From Nocardioides sp. Root190 (GTDB taxonomy: Bacteria > Actinomycetota > Actinomycetes > Propionibacteriales > Nocardioidaceae), in contig NZ_LMIA01000001.1 of NCBI RefSeq assembly GCF_001428565.1, forward strand, positions 62,001 through 126,000: a stretch of 64,000 nucleotides of DNA, read 5' to 3'. A model generated the notes under the pieces. It saw nothing but the letters and a program-made list of their open reading frames with translations, ran no database searches and was not told the DNA's origin. A program made the position numbers and the translations under genes. Shown piece by piece: positions 1 through 8,268 of the stretch (position 1 is its first letter; each line of letters starts with the position of its first letter).

Positions 1-1
1 G

Positions 2-73
2 GGCGGCCTGACGGCCACGGCCGACAGTGACGGATCGGCCGCGATCACCTTCTCGGTGCTGCTGACGCCCTGA
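2..73 (+). CDS. C-terminal fragment of a probable secreted or surface protein
   Basis: The left edge cuts this gene; only 23 codons and the TGA stop remain. The residues end in AAITFSVLLTP. This resembles the ends of the beta-sandwich modules in the giant surface protein at 13526-19051 (for example VTFSVVVSP). I infer that the missing gene encodes a related secreted module protein, but the fragment is too short for a firm family. It is convergent with the regulator gene at 94-792. Confidence 0.4.
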   Translation, partial: GGLTATADSDGSAAITFSVLLTP

Positions 74-93
74 CCGCCTGACGACGTACGGCG

Positions 94-792
94 TCAGGCG
101 CGGGCCCGGGGGAAGACGACCAGGGCCTTGCGGTACATCGCGACGGCCGCGAGCTGGGAGTCGACGCCCAGCTTGCGGCGCAGCGACTTCACCTGGGTGC
201 GCACGGTCGCCTCGGAGACCCCGGACGCGGTCGCGATCCGGCGCACCGACGAGCCGTCGTACAGCTCGCCGAGGACCTCGAACTCACGGTGGGTCAGGCG
301 CTCCATGCGACGGACCAGGTCGCGCTGCTCCTCTGCGACGTCGAGCCACGCGCGGATCGCCTGGTCGCGCACCGCCGGGGGCGTCGGCGAGCGCCCCTGC
401 ATGACCTCGCGAACTGCGACAGCCAGGCCCAGCGTGCTGATCGTGGTCGGGAGCACGCCGGTCGCACCAGCTTCCAGGACGGTGCCCCAGCGGGGGCCGG
501 GACCGCTGTCGGTGAGGACCAGCCAGCGCACCGGACCGTGGCCGACGACCCGTTCGACGTCCCGCAGCAGGTCGGGCGTGCCGAGGTCGCACAGGATCAC
601 TCCGACGGGCGCCTGGCTGCGCGCGACGCTCTGGCGGAACTCCCGCGTGCTGCCGCGCCGCGGCCAGGGAACCGGGACGGGGAACAGTCCCTTGCTCACG
701 AGCGCGGCTGCGATCGCCTGGCCCACCAGCCGGCGTTCGGCGATCAGGGCCACCCGGGCCGTGCGGCGCTCAGGAGATGTCGACGACGACAC
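94..792 (-). CDS. LuxR/NarL-type response regulator with atypical receiver
   Basis: A cytoplasmic transcription regulator of 232 residues. The N-terminal half is receiver-like: the likely phospho-acceptor Asp69 lies in LCDLGTP, but the usual acidic pair is replaced by Ala18-Glu19. The C-terminal 60 residues are a GerE/LuxR helix-turn-helix (LTHREFEVLGELYDG, then SVRRIATASGVSEATVRTQV). It is a paralogue of the regulators at 20750-21436 and 36958-37677 and shares their ATVRTQVKS-type recognition helix. The start is a GTG at 792, overlapping the end of the upstream secreted-protein gene by 23 bases, so the two are probably co-transcribed. A regulatory role over the neighbouring polysaccharide genes is an inference from position. 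Confidence 0.85.
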   Translation of the reverse strand: MSSSTSPERRTARVALIAERRLVGQAIAAALVSKGLFPVPVPWPRRGSTREFRQSVARSQAPVGVILCDLGTPDLLRDVERVVGHGPVRWLVLTDSGPGPRWGTVLEAGATGVLPTTISTLGLAVAVREVMQGRSPTPPAVRDQAIRAWLDVAEEQRDLVRRMERLTHREFEVLGELYDGSSVRRIATASGVSEATVRTQVKSLRRKLGVDSQLAAVAMYRKALVVFPRARA

Positions 793-1624
793 GATCGATC
801 ACTCCGTGGAACTGGTCGGATCCAGCGGGGTCGATACGACCCGCGTCGGACACCTTGGCGCCGACGGAGACCGGGACCCCCGTGAAGCGGATGTCTCCCG
901 GGTCCGCCCTCTTCCACCACTCGCCGACGGTGACCCCGGACTCGAGGTCCGTCAGCTGCAGTCCGACCCGGCCCGCAGTGCGCTGGCAGGTCAGCCGGTA
1001 CCAGTGGCCGGGTTGCACCGGGTCCGGGGCCACGACGACCACCGCCCCCTTGTCGCCGGAGAGCCGGCAGCCGGGCACACCGTGGTCCAGCTGGAGCTTG
1101 AACTGGGCCATGGCGTCGAAGCGGCCGCGTTGCAGCAGGTTGTCGCCGTTGTCTCCGGGGCGGCCGCTCTCCGGGGCATCGGCAGCGAAGTCGACCCCGA
1201 TGACGAAGTCCCGCGTGCCCGGCTCCAGCTCGCGCTCGACGGTCGGGACGACCACCAGCGCTGCGGTCGGGGTGCGCTGCGCGGCGCCGAACGCCGGCGT
1301 CCGGACACCGCCGCCCTCCCAGCCCCGGTCCCAGGCGAGGCGTCCGCCGGCCCAGGTCACCACGGAGACGGAGGCCTCGACACGGCCGTCGTTGACGGCA
1401 CTGGGCACGGCGTCGCCCGGCACGGCGACCTCGTCGAACTGCAGCAGCAGCTCGGCGTTGCTCGGCTCACCGGCACGCCGTGGGTCCGTGACGACCGGGT
1501 CGTCACCCACCGAGCAGGCCACCGCACACGACGCAAGGAGCGTCGCCGTGATGAGGCCGACGATGATGCTCCAGGTCCTTGCGGGCGGCCCTCCGCACGG
1601 GCGCACGAGCCCTGACTCGCGCAT
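770..1624 (-). CDS. Secreted LamG/concanavalin-like domain protein
   Basis: A 284-residue exported protein. The start at 1624 is chosen because GGAGGG lies about 8 bases upstream; a longer reading from 1735 has no ribosome site and lacks a signal sequence at its N-terminus. Residues 17-38 are hydrophobic (IIVGLITATLLASCAVAC), fitting a signal peptide, possibly of lipoprotein type since two Cys follow small residues. The rest is a beta-rich domain with WYRLTCQRT and IDRVVVDIS, the pattern of LamG-like jelly-roll domains that often bind glycans. It sits at the edge of the polysaccharide island and is divergent from the polymerase gene. A role in binding or holding the polymer outside the cell is inferred. 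Confidence 0.65.
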   Translation of the reverse strand: MRESGLVRPCGGPPARTWSIIVGLITATLLASCAVACSVGDDPVVTDPRRAGEPSNAELLLQFDEVAVPGDAVPSAVNDGRVEASVSVVTWAGGRLAWDRGWEGGGVRTPAFGAAQRTPTAALVVVPTVERELEPGTRDFVIGVDFAADAPESGRPGDNGDNLLQRGRFDAMAQFKLQLDHGVPGCRLSGDKGAVVVVAPDPVQPGHWYRLTCQRTAGRVGLQLTDLESGVTVGEWWKRADPGDIRFTGVPVSVGAKVSDAGRIDPAGSDQFHGVIDRVVVDIS

Positions 1625-1709
1625 CGGGACTCCCTCCTCGGGCCCAGCACAGCAGGATCCCTGCGAGCGTAGGACGATGCGTGCGAGCCGCGCGACGCCG
1701 ATGTCAGAG

Positions 1710-1722
1710 TCACCCAAAATTG
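1710..1722 (-). promoter_or_regulatory. Polysaccharide-island box, copy 1
   Basis: The minus strand reads CAATTTTGGGTGA between the divergent genes at 770-1624 and 1762-3801. Similar A/T cores followed by GGG recur at 5497-5511, 13417-13432, 13452-13465, 19152-19166, 19179-19194 and 21461-21477, always in the intergenic region of polysaccharide genes. This suggests a binding site of a shared regulator. Confidence 0.4.
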
Positions 1723-1761
1723 ATGACCCGCCCATCCCCCCGCGGCGGGTTTGCTTCAGCC

Positions 1762-3801
1762 ATGCCGACGAGTGGGAATCCGGAGCGTGCCGCAGCCCGT
1801 GTGGCGCGGCGGTGCTGGGTGATCGCGCTCGTCGGGCTGCCGGTCTGGTGGCTCCTGGGTCTCGCGACGGTGGTGCCGCTGCTGCTCGCGGCCGTCCTCG
1901 CGTGGGACCTGTGGACCCGTCGCCGGATCATGCTGCCGGCGTACCTCGGCTGGTGGCTGCTGTTCCTGGTGTGGGTCCTCCTGGGGGCGATCACCCTGTG
2001 GCAGCAGGCCCCGGGCGCGGTGGACGACGGCGGCAGCGGTCGCGCTCTCGTCTTCGGCTACCGCTTCGGGTGGTACGTCGCCTGCACGATCGTCCTGGTG
2101 TGGCTGGTCAACACGACGCCACGGCAGCTCCCGGACCAGGTCGTGCGCCGGGTGATCGCGGTGGTGTTCGTCGTCGCGGTCACCGGAGGCCTGCTCGGGA
2201 TCCTGGCCCCTGACTTCGCCTTCACGACCCTGGCGGAGCGGGTCCTGCCCGGCGGCCTGCGCAGCAACGGGTTCGTGGCCACGCTGGTGTCCGCGGAGGC
2301 CTCCGACGTGCAGCACGTGCTCGGGCATCCCGAGCCCCGTCCGAAGGCACCGTTCCCGTTCACGAACACGTGGGGCAGCGTCATCTCGCTGACCCTGGTC
2401 TTCTTCCTCGCCATGCTGCGCGAGGCCACCCCGCGCCAGCGGTGGCTCGCGGCGCCGATCCTCGCCGCCGCTGCCGTCCCGGTCGTCGCGAGCCTCAACC
2501 GTGGACTGTGGCTCGCCCTCGCCGCGGGCGCCCTCGGCGTGCTCGTGCTGATGGCCCTGCACCGACGTGCCGGGGCACTGATCGGTCTCATCGTCGCGCT
2601 GCTGGTGGCCGGCGTCCTGCTCACCGGAACGCCCCTCGGCTCGACGATCGGCGAACGACTCGACAACCCGCACAGCAACGATCGCCGCTCGCAGCTCATG
2701 GTGGCGACGGTCGCCTCCATGACCGAGGGTTCCCCGGTCGTCGGGTTCGGCGGCACCCGCAACGTCGAGGGGACCTTCACCTCCATCGCCGGCGGCGCGA
2801 CCCCGGACTGCCCCGCCTGCGGCGTCCCCCCGCTCGGCACACAGGGCCAGCTCTGGCTGGTGCTGTTCACCCAGGGCTGGGTGGGAGCGGGCTTCTTCCT
2901 CGCGTTCTTCGCCCTCGGGCTCCGTCGCACCTTTCGCTGCCGGACGACCAACGAGACGGTGGCGACCTTCGTCCTCGCGATCTTCCTGCTCCAGCTCACG
3001 GTGTACGACACCCTCGGACTCCCGATGCTGGTGGTGATGGTGGCCCTGGGCCTGGTCGCCCGCGAGGGACCGCCGGGGTCCTACGCCCGCACGCCACGGC
3101 CCCGGGACCTGGTGACGGTCGCCGCGCTGAGCGGCATCGGTCTCACCTCCGGCGCGGTGATCACCACGCGGCACGCCGAGGACCTGCGCTCCAGCTCGGT
3201 GACGATGGTGCTCGAGCCGGCCGCGTCGCACCTGGACGCACGGGACCTCCCGACCTGGGGCGGGGCGCCGCGTGTCGACGTGACGACAGCAGAGCCGGCG
3301 ACCGTCGACACCGAGGCGGCGGTGCTCCGGTCCGCGCCGGTGGTGGCCCGCGCCGGCGCCCTGACGCACGTCCCGGTCCGGGAGCTCGACGACGCGATCA
3401 GCATCACCGCACCGCCGCACACGACGGTCCTGGTCCTGACCGTGACGCTGCCCGCGGTGCGGGATGCGGACGAGGTCGCCAGGACCCTCGCCGAGCAGTA
3501 CCTCGTCCAGCGTCGGGACCTGCTGACCGCCCTGCGTGACGAGCTCAAGGGCCGCTTGGCGGCCGAGCTCGCCAGGACCGACCGCAACGACCCGGCCTGG
3601 GCCGGCACCCGCGCCTACCTCCGCACGGCCATCGACCGCCTGGCCTCACGTCCCGTGGCGGCCGGCGAGGTGCTGCGCACCAGCCCGGTCGTCGACGCGA
3701 CGCAGGGACCGATGATCGGTCTGGCCAGCGGCGCCGGCTGCGGCATCCTGGCCGGACTGACGCTGGTCCGGCTGCGGCGCGGAAGGGCCCGGTCGCGATG
3801 A
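1762..3801 (+). CDS. O-antigen ligase/Wzy-type polymerase fused to a Wzz-like domain
   Basis: A 679-residue integral membrane protein. Residues 1 to about 430 contain roughly ten or more hydrophobic helices. A central stretch holds the family-typical SLNRGLWLALAAG helix, followed by a large extracytoplasmic loop rich in Gly and Pro with GFGGTRNVEG, as in O-antigen ligase/polymerase proteins. From about residue 450 a second unit begins: a helix, a soluble segment of about 175 residues with DADEVARTLAEQYLVQRRD, and a final helix (residues 653-671). That two-helix hairpin resembles the Wzz chain-length family. It probably polymerises lipid-linked repeat units outside the membrane. The start at 1762 is uncertain (1723 is an alternative) because neither has a clear ribosome site. 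It overlaps the next gene by ATGA. Confidence 0.75.
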   Translation: MPTSGNPERAAARVARRCWVIALVGLPVWWLLGLATVVPLLLAAVLAWDLWTRRRIMLPAYLGWWLLFLVWVLLGAITLWQQAPGAVDDGGSGRALVFGYRFGWYVACTIVLVWLVNTTPRQLPDQVVRRVIAVVFVVAVTGGLLGILAPDFAFTTLAERVLPGGLRSNGFVATLVSAEASDVQHVLGHPEPRPKAPFPFTNTWGSVISLTLVFFLAMLREATPRQRWLAAPILAAAAVPVVASLNRGLWLALAAGALGVLVLMALHRRAGALIGLIVALLVAGVLLTGTPLGSTIGERLDNPHSNDRRSQLMVATVASMTEGSPVVGFGGTRNVEGTFTSIAGGATPDCPACGVPPLGTQGQLWLVLFTQGWVGAGFFLAFFALGLRRTFRCRTTNETVATFVLAIFLLQLTVYDTLGLPMLVVMVALGLVAREGPPGSYARTPRPRDLVTVAALSGIGLTSGAVITTRHAEDLRSSSVTMVLEPAASHLDARDLPTWGGAPRVDVTTAEPATVDTEAAVLRSAPVVARAGALTHVPVRELDDAISITAPPHTTVLVLTVTLPAVRDADEVARTLAEQYLVQRRDLLTALRDELKGRLAAELARTDRNDPAWAGTRAYLRTAIDRLASRPVAAGEVLRTSPVVDATQGPMIGLASGAGCGILAGLTLVRLRRGRARSR

Positions 3802-4550
3802 GCGGCCACGCACCCTCCAGCGCACCACCGCTGCGGGACATCTGGACCCGGCTGGCCGTCGACCCGTTGGCCGACCCGGTGGCCCTCGTGCTGTCCCGGC
3901 ACCGGGTGGTCACCCCCAACCGCGTGACGACGGTGTCCGGCCTGCTCGGCGTCGCCGCGATCGCCTGCCTCGCGACGGGGCACCTGGCGGCGGGCGGCCT
4001 GCTGTCCCTGCTCCGGTTCTTCGCCGACTGCGTCGACGGCAAGGTCGCCCGCGCCCAGGGCAGTGGCAGCGCCCGCGGTGCCCTGCTCGACGTGGCCACC
4101 GACGTCGTCTGTGTCGTCGGGGCGTACGCCGCCCTGACGGCATGGGCCGTCACCGAGGGCCACCTCGACCCCCTGTGGGCGGGCGCGCTCATGGCGGTCC
4201 TCGGCTGGTACGGCTGGGCCCTGGCCCACCGCAAGCACCTGGCCGCCCTCGCCGGTGTGGGGGACGGCAGCTCACGACTGGTCGACCAGGAGGGATCGGG
4301 CCCCTGGGGTGCGTGGCTCGGGTTGTGCCGGCGCCTCCACATGCGGCCCGTGCCGTGGGCGGTGGAGGTGGAGACGCTGGTGCTCGGGCTCCTTCCTCTG
4401 CTCGGGCCCGGCTTCGCCGTACCCGGACTCCACCTCGCACTCCTCTTCTACGGCGGCGCGACGGTGGTCAACCTCGCCCGGATGGCGCGGATCGCAGCGG
4501 CCCTCGACGCGCGCTCCGTCACCTCGACCCCGACCCGGCTGCTGCCATGA
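3798..4550 (+). CDS. CDP-alcohol phosphatidyltransferase family protein
   Basis: A 250-residue membrane enzyme that should transfer a phospho-alcohol group from a CDP-activated donor. The full family signature is present: DG-x2-AR-x8-G-x3-D-x3-D, seen as DGKVAR, then eight residues, then GALLDVATD. Several hydrophobic helices follow. Most relatives make phospholipids, but this one lies inside a polysaccharide operon, between the polymerase and a glycosyltransferase, with 4-base overlaps on both sides. It may therefore build a phospho-polyol or phospho-inositol carrier or decoration of the polymer. That role is inferred from position only; the substrate cannot be read from the sequence. Confidence 0.85.
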   Translation: MSGHAPSSAPPLRDIWTRLAVDPLADPVALVLSRHRVVTPNRVTTVSGLLGVAAIACLATGHLAAGGLLSLLRFFADCVDGKVARAQGSGSARGALLDVATDVVCVVGAYAALTAWAVTEGHLDPLWAGALMAVLGWYGWALAHRKHLAALAGVGDGSSRLVDQEGSGPWGAWLGLCRRLHMRPVPWAVEVETLVLGLLPLLGPGFAVPGLHLALLFYGGATVVNLARMARIAAALDARSVTSTPTRLLP

Positions 4551-5455
4551 CCCGCCTGCCCACCGTCGACGTGGTGATCGCCACCCACGACCGTCCCGAG
4601 ATGGTGCGGGAGGCGATCGCTGCCGTCCTCGACCAGGACTACGAGGGCCCGGTGCGCTGCCTGGTGGTGCACGACCGGACGACGCCCGACGCGGACCTCA
4701 ACCTTTCCGCCCCCGGGCGCGAGGTCAGGGTGCTGGGCAACGACCGCTCCCCCGGTCTGGCGGGTGCCCGCAACACGGGGATCCTCGCGGGCGACAGCGA
4801 GCTGGTCGCCTTCTGCGACGACGACGACGTGTGGCTCCCGGGGAAGCTGCGCCGTCAGGTCGCAGAGCTGGTCCGCGGCGGGCCGCCGACGTGCGTGACC
4901 GGGATCGAGGTCGTGTACGACGGCACCAGCACCCCCCGTGTCCCCGCGCCCGCCGACCTCGAGCTCCCCACCCTCGTGCGGCGCCGGGTGATGGAGGCCC
5001 ACCCGTCCAGCGTCGTGGTGCGGCGCACCGATCTGCTCGATGTGATCGGCCTGGTCGACGAACAGATCCCGGGCTCCTACGGCGAGGACTTCGACTGGAT
5101 GCTCCGGGCCGCGGCCGCGGGCGGCTTCCACCTGGTCGCCGCCCCGCTGGTCCGGGTGCGCTGGGGTGGATCGCAGTTCTCCCGCAAGTGGCGCACGATC
5201 GTCGAGGCGATCGACTACGGCCTCGCGAAGCACCCGGCCTTCAGCGCCGACCGGCACGCCCATGCCCGACTGCTCGGTCGACGCGCGTTCGCCCTGGCCG
5301 CCCTGCGCGACCGGGAAGCACTGCCCACGCTCGCCCGGACCATCCGGACCCGTCCCCTCGAACCCCGCTCCTACCTCGCACTGGCGATCCTGCTGCGGTT
5401 GACCACCGCCGAGCGTCTGCTCGACATCGCCCACCGCCGGGGTCACGGCATCTGA
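4547..5455 (+). CDS. Glycosyltransferase family 2
   Basis: A 302-residue cytoplasmic or membrane-associated glycosyltransferase. The N-terminus has the GT-A fold start VDVVIATHDRPEMVREAI. The nucleotide-sugar metal-binding motif is an extended acidic run in AFCDDDDVWLPGKL, and GSYGEDFDWMLRAA is the usual acceptor-side motif. The start at 4547 overlaps the preceding stop (ATGA), which indicates translational coupling in a three-gene unit with the polymerase and the CDP-alcohol transferase. It likely adds one sugar of the repeat unit. No membrane helix is evident. The sugar specificity is unknown. Confidence 0.9.
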   Translation: MTRLPTVDVVIATHDRPEMVREAIAAVLDQDYEGPVRCLVVHDRTTPDADLNLSAPGREVRVLGNDRSPGLAGARNTGILAGDSELVAFCDDDDVWLPGKLRRQVAELVRGGPPTCVTGIEVVYDGTSTPRVPAPADLELPTLVRRRVMEAHPSSVVVRRTDLLDVIGLVDEQIPGSYGEDFDWMLRAAAAGGFHLVAAPLVRVRWGGSQFSRKWRTIVEAIDYGLAKHPAFSADRHAHARLLGRRAFALAALRDREALPTLARTIRTRPLEPRSYLALAILLRLTTAERLLDIAHRRGHGI

Positions 5456-5478
5456 AGAACCCTCCTCCCGCTCGGCCC

Positions 5479-5511
5479 ACCTCATTTCGAGGCCTACCTC
5501 ATTTGGGGTAG
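5479..5511 (+). promoter_or_regulatory. Polysaccharide-island box, copy 2, with direct repeat
   Basis: ACCTCATTT occurs twice 16 bases apart (5479-5487 and 5495-5503). The second copy extends to CCTCATTTGGGGTAG. It lies about 100 bases upstream of the secreted glycosidase start at 5611 and belongs to the same set as the boxes at 13417, 19152 and 21461. A 16-base spacing places both copies on nearly the same face of the helix, fitting a dimeric or cooperative activator. Confidence 0.4.
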
Positions 5512-5610
5512 CGATCTGCCGGGTGGTTCAGGTCTGCGTGAAAGTGTCCGACCGGTACTGACAAGTCGGTCGTGCCCAGCTCCCAGCGGCCCGGACATGA
5601 AGGAGAAAGC

Positions 5611-7059
5611 GTGCTGCGAGCATGCATGAGATGGACAGGCCGCCCCGCGGTCCTGCTCGGACTGGTACTCGGAGGCCTGGCGGCAGTTCCGCCGACCGTC
5701 TCCGCGGCACCCACCGCGATCGTCGGACCGGTCGGGAGCTTCGAGTCCCATGTCGACGGCTTCAAGGGGGTCGGCAAGACCCGGCTCGGACGGTCCAGCC
5801 TCGGGATCGGACGCAACGGCTCGCGCGCCATGTCGGTGCGGACCCTCGCCAACGGCCCGGCCATCGCCACCAACCAGTGGCCGCTGGGAGCCGCCCACTC
5901 CGCCGGCACGACCTACACCGTTCGCGCGTGGGTCCGGGTCAACCAGAAGCGCAGGGTCGCGATGCGGGTCAGCGAGGTGTCCCGGGGACGCGTGGTCCGT
6001 ACCGCCCTCACCCGGCCCGTGCTGAAGGCGCGGACCTGGACCCCCCTGAACCTCAAGGTCACCTCGGCCGCCTCCGGATCGACGCTGACGCTGAAGTTCC
6101 AGGCCGGGATGCGTACGACGGACCGCTACTTCGTCGACGACCTGCGGATCACCGCACCGGTCAAGGCCCCCGTCGACCAGCCGTCGGGTGACCCCGCCGG
6201 CGGCATGCTGACCAACAAGTGCAGCCACACCGTTCGCGGCATCCCCTCCTGCGGGACCTACGTGGGCGCGGCGCACGGCTCCAACACCGAGCCCAGCACC
6301 TTCGAGGGCAACCTCGGCGGCCAGCTCGGCGTCCGACGCACCTACTTCACCGCGACCGGCGTCGCCAAGGCGGTCTCGACCGCTCGTGCCGACCTGGCCG
6401 CGGGGCGACTCCCCTGGATCAGCTTCAAGCTGCCCCACAGCTGGGCGGACATGGTGGCCGGCAAGGGGGACGCGTGGGCCCGCGACCTCGCCAAGCAGCT
6501 CTCGGCGCTGGACGGACCCGTGTGGGTGGCCTTCCATCACGAGCCCGAGGGTGACGGCGACATCCAGCTGTGGCGCCGGATGCAGGAGCGGCTCGCTCCC
6601 ATCGTGCGGTCCGCCGCACCCAACGTCGCCTTCACCGTGGTGATGACCGGCTGGAACCAGTTCTACGGAGAGGCGAAGTACAGCCTCGCGGAGATCTGGC
6701 CCCGCGGAGTCGAGATCGACGTCGCCGGCTTCGACATCTACCAGAACTACGGCGTGGTCAAGGACGGCAAGACCACGACGAAGTGGACCGACTTCGAGCA
6801 GTACTTCCGGATGATCTCTACCTGGGCGCGCACTGCCGGTGTCGACTGGGCGCTCGGCGAGACCGGAGTCACCCAGGCGGCGATCGCGGCGCGACCCACC
6901 TCGATCGCGGACACCGTGAAGCTCATGCAGAGCTACGGCGGGATCGGCTACAGCTACTTCGACACGACGCTCAACAGCGTCGCGGACTGGAGCCTGTCGA
7001 CCACGGCCAAGGTCAACGCGTTCAAGTCGGCGCTGAGCAGCTCGCCGAAGCTGGACTGA
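5611..7059 (+). CDS. Secreted glycoside hydrolase (GH26-like) with N-terminal carbohydrate-binding-like domain
   Basis: A 482-residue exported enzyme. The GTG start at 5611 is chosen because AAGGAG ends 5 bases before it. Residues 1-35 form a signal peptide (AVLLGLVLGGLAAVPP, cleavage near VSAAP). Residues about 40-190 are a beta-sandwich domain with a final FVDDLRI strand, typical of carbohydrate-binding modules. The C-terminal barrel has two candidate catalytic glutamates: Glu311 in FHHEPEGD and Glu417 in LGETG, the arrangement found in clan GH-A families such as GH26. It probably trims the polymer made by the surrounding cluster. It carries its own upstream regulatory boxes and ends convergent with the kinase-fold gene. 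Confidence 0.8.
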   Translation: MLRACMRWTGRPAVLLGLVLGGLAAVPPTVSAAPTAIVGPVGSFESHVDGFKGVGKTRLGRSSLGIGRNGSRAMSVRTLANGPAIATNQWPLGAAHSAGTTYTVRAWVRVNQKRRVAMRVSEVSRGRVVRTALTRPVLKARTWTPLNLKVTSAASGSTLTLKFQAGMRTTDRYFVDDLRITAPVKAPVDQPSGDPAGGMLTNKCSHTVRGIPSCGTYVGAAHGSNTEPSTFEGNLGGQLGVRRTYFTATGVAKAVSTARADLAAGRLPWISFKLPHSWADMVAGKGDAWARDLAKQLSALDGPVWVAFHHEPEGDGDIQLWRRMQERLAPIVRSAAPNVAFTVVMTGWNQFYGEAKYSLAEIWPRGVEIDVAGFDIYQNYGVVKDGKTTTKWTDFEQYFRMISTWARTAGVDWALGETGVTQAAIAARPTSIADTVKLMQSYGGIGYSYFDTTLNSVADWSLSTTAKVNAFKSALSSSPKLD

Positions 7060-7065
7060 CGAACC

Positions 7066-7085
7066 CGGGACCGGCCGGAGTCCCC
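7066..7085. terminator. Possible bidirectional terminator hairpin
   Basis: GGGAC (7067-7071) and GTCCC (7080-7084) form a 5-bp GC-rich stem with an 8-base loop, in the 27-base gap between two convergent genes. There is no U-tract, so this is tentative. Confidence 0.3.
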
Positions 7086-7086
7086 G

Positions 7087-8259
7087 TCACGGGAAGCACA
7101 TCCGCTCGAGCGCGATCAGGACCTGACGCGCACGTGGTGCGATGTGCTTCCCGCCGGGCACCTCGATCAGGCACAGGTAGCGCACCAGGATCGCGACCAG
7201 GTAGAGCCGGGCCGTCAGCTCCCGGTCGCCCTCCGGCCACGACGTGCTCCGGAGCGCCAGCTCGATCCCGCGCAGCACACTCTCGGCCCCGGCCGGGGTG
7301 CCGGCCGCGACGACGTTGACGACGTGGTGGATCGCGTCGAAACCGACCGGCACACCGGTCTCGAACCGCTCCCAGTCCCACAGGAGCGTGCGGTCCCCGT
7401 CGGCGGCCATGTTCCACGGCGTCCAGTCGCCGTGCCAGGCCCCCCACTCCAGGGGACGACCGCCCGCTCCTCGCGCCACCTCCTCCATGGCCCGGGCCAG
7501 TCGGCCGCGGGAGACCGGATCGGTGAGCCCGCCCACCTGCTCCCACTGGCGCGCCCACCACGACGACTCCGTCAGCGGCCCCGGCTCCTGGCGGAAGAGG
7601 GAGGCCAGCTCGGCCATGGCCTCGAGCGGCGGTTCCCACGTACGACGCCGGGCGGACGGCCAGCCATGCGGGCGCAACGGCTCGGTGAGGATCACCGGAC
7701 GGCCCTGCCACCTGGTCCGGGCCAGCAGCGCGGGTGGGACGACCCGCTCCAGGTGGCGGGCTCCGACCGCGGCCAGGGCTCGCCCCTCGGCCGAGACATC
7801 GGCGCTGGTGTGGGCGGACCACCCGATCTTGCCGAAGGCCAGGCAACGACCGTCCATGTCGAACACCTGCAGCACCGGCTTGCGGTTGACCCGCGCGGTG
7901 CCGATGCTGATCGTGAAGCACACCGGCTTCCCGAGGACCTCCCCGATGTGCTCGGCCAGCCCCGGCTCCCCGCCACGCACCTCCACCCGTTGCCGCATCA
8001 GTGCCGGCGCCGCCCGGACGGCAACGCTGGCGGCGTTGCGGGCCATCGAGCTCCACCAGCTGGTCGCACTGCTGGTCCGGCGCAGCGACGCGCCGGCGGC
8101 GGCGCGGGGATCGACGGGGACGAGAACGGTCGCACCCGCGCCGCGCCCGAGGACGGCGTACCGCGCGCGGACGGGCCGCCCGTCGGCAGCCGCGTCCGCA
8201 GGAACCACGTCCGCGCCCGGCCACAGCTCGGCTGCCGTCGACAGGAGCTCAGAGGTCAC
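7087..8259 (-). CDS. Aminoglycoside-phosphotransferase/kinase-fold protein
   Basis: A 390-residue protein with the choline kinase/APH fold. The catalytic loop is WHGDWTPWN near residue 276 (catalytic Asp and metal-binding Asn). The metal-binding acidic position lies in LLWDWERFE about 20 residues later. The N-terminal part is less conserved. The GTG start at 8259 follows the preceding methyltransferase gene by 9 bases, so it is the last gene of a five-gene minus-strand operon (13337 to 7087) of polysaccharide assembly and modification. A small-molecule or sugar kinase role is more likely than drug resistance in this context, but the substrate is unknown. Confidence 0.75.
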   Translation of the reverse strand: MTSELLSTAAELWPGADVVPADAAADGRPVRARYAVLGRGAGATVLVPVDPRAAAGASLRRTSSATSWWSSMARNAASVAVRAAPALMRQRVEVRGGEPGLAEHIGEVLGKPVCFTISIGTARVNRKPVLQVFDMDGRCLAFGKIGWSAHTSADVSAEGRALAAVGARHLERVVPPALLARTRWQGRPVILTEPLRPHGWPSARRRTWEPPLEAMAELASLFRQEPGPLTESSWWARQWEQVGGLTDPVSRGRLARAMEEVARGAGGRPLEWGAWHGDWTPWNMAADGDRTLLWDWERFETGVPVGFDAIHHVVNVVAAGTPAGAESVLRGIELALRSTSWPEGDRELTARLYLVAILVRYLCLIEVPGGKHIAPRARQVLIALERMCFP

Positions 8260-8268
8260 GGGAGGACC

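Noticed and set aside
1579-1761. Longer N-terminus for the polymerase gene
   Set aside because: The extension is Arg-rich, overlaps the divergent secreted-protein gene and its ribosome site, and runs through the regulatory box.
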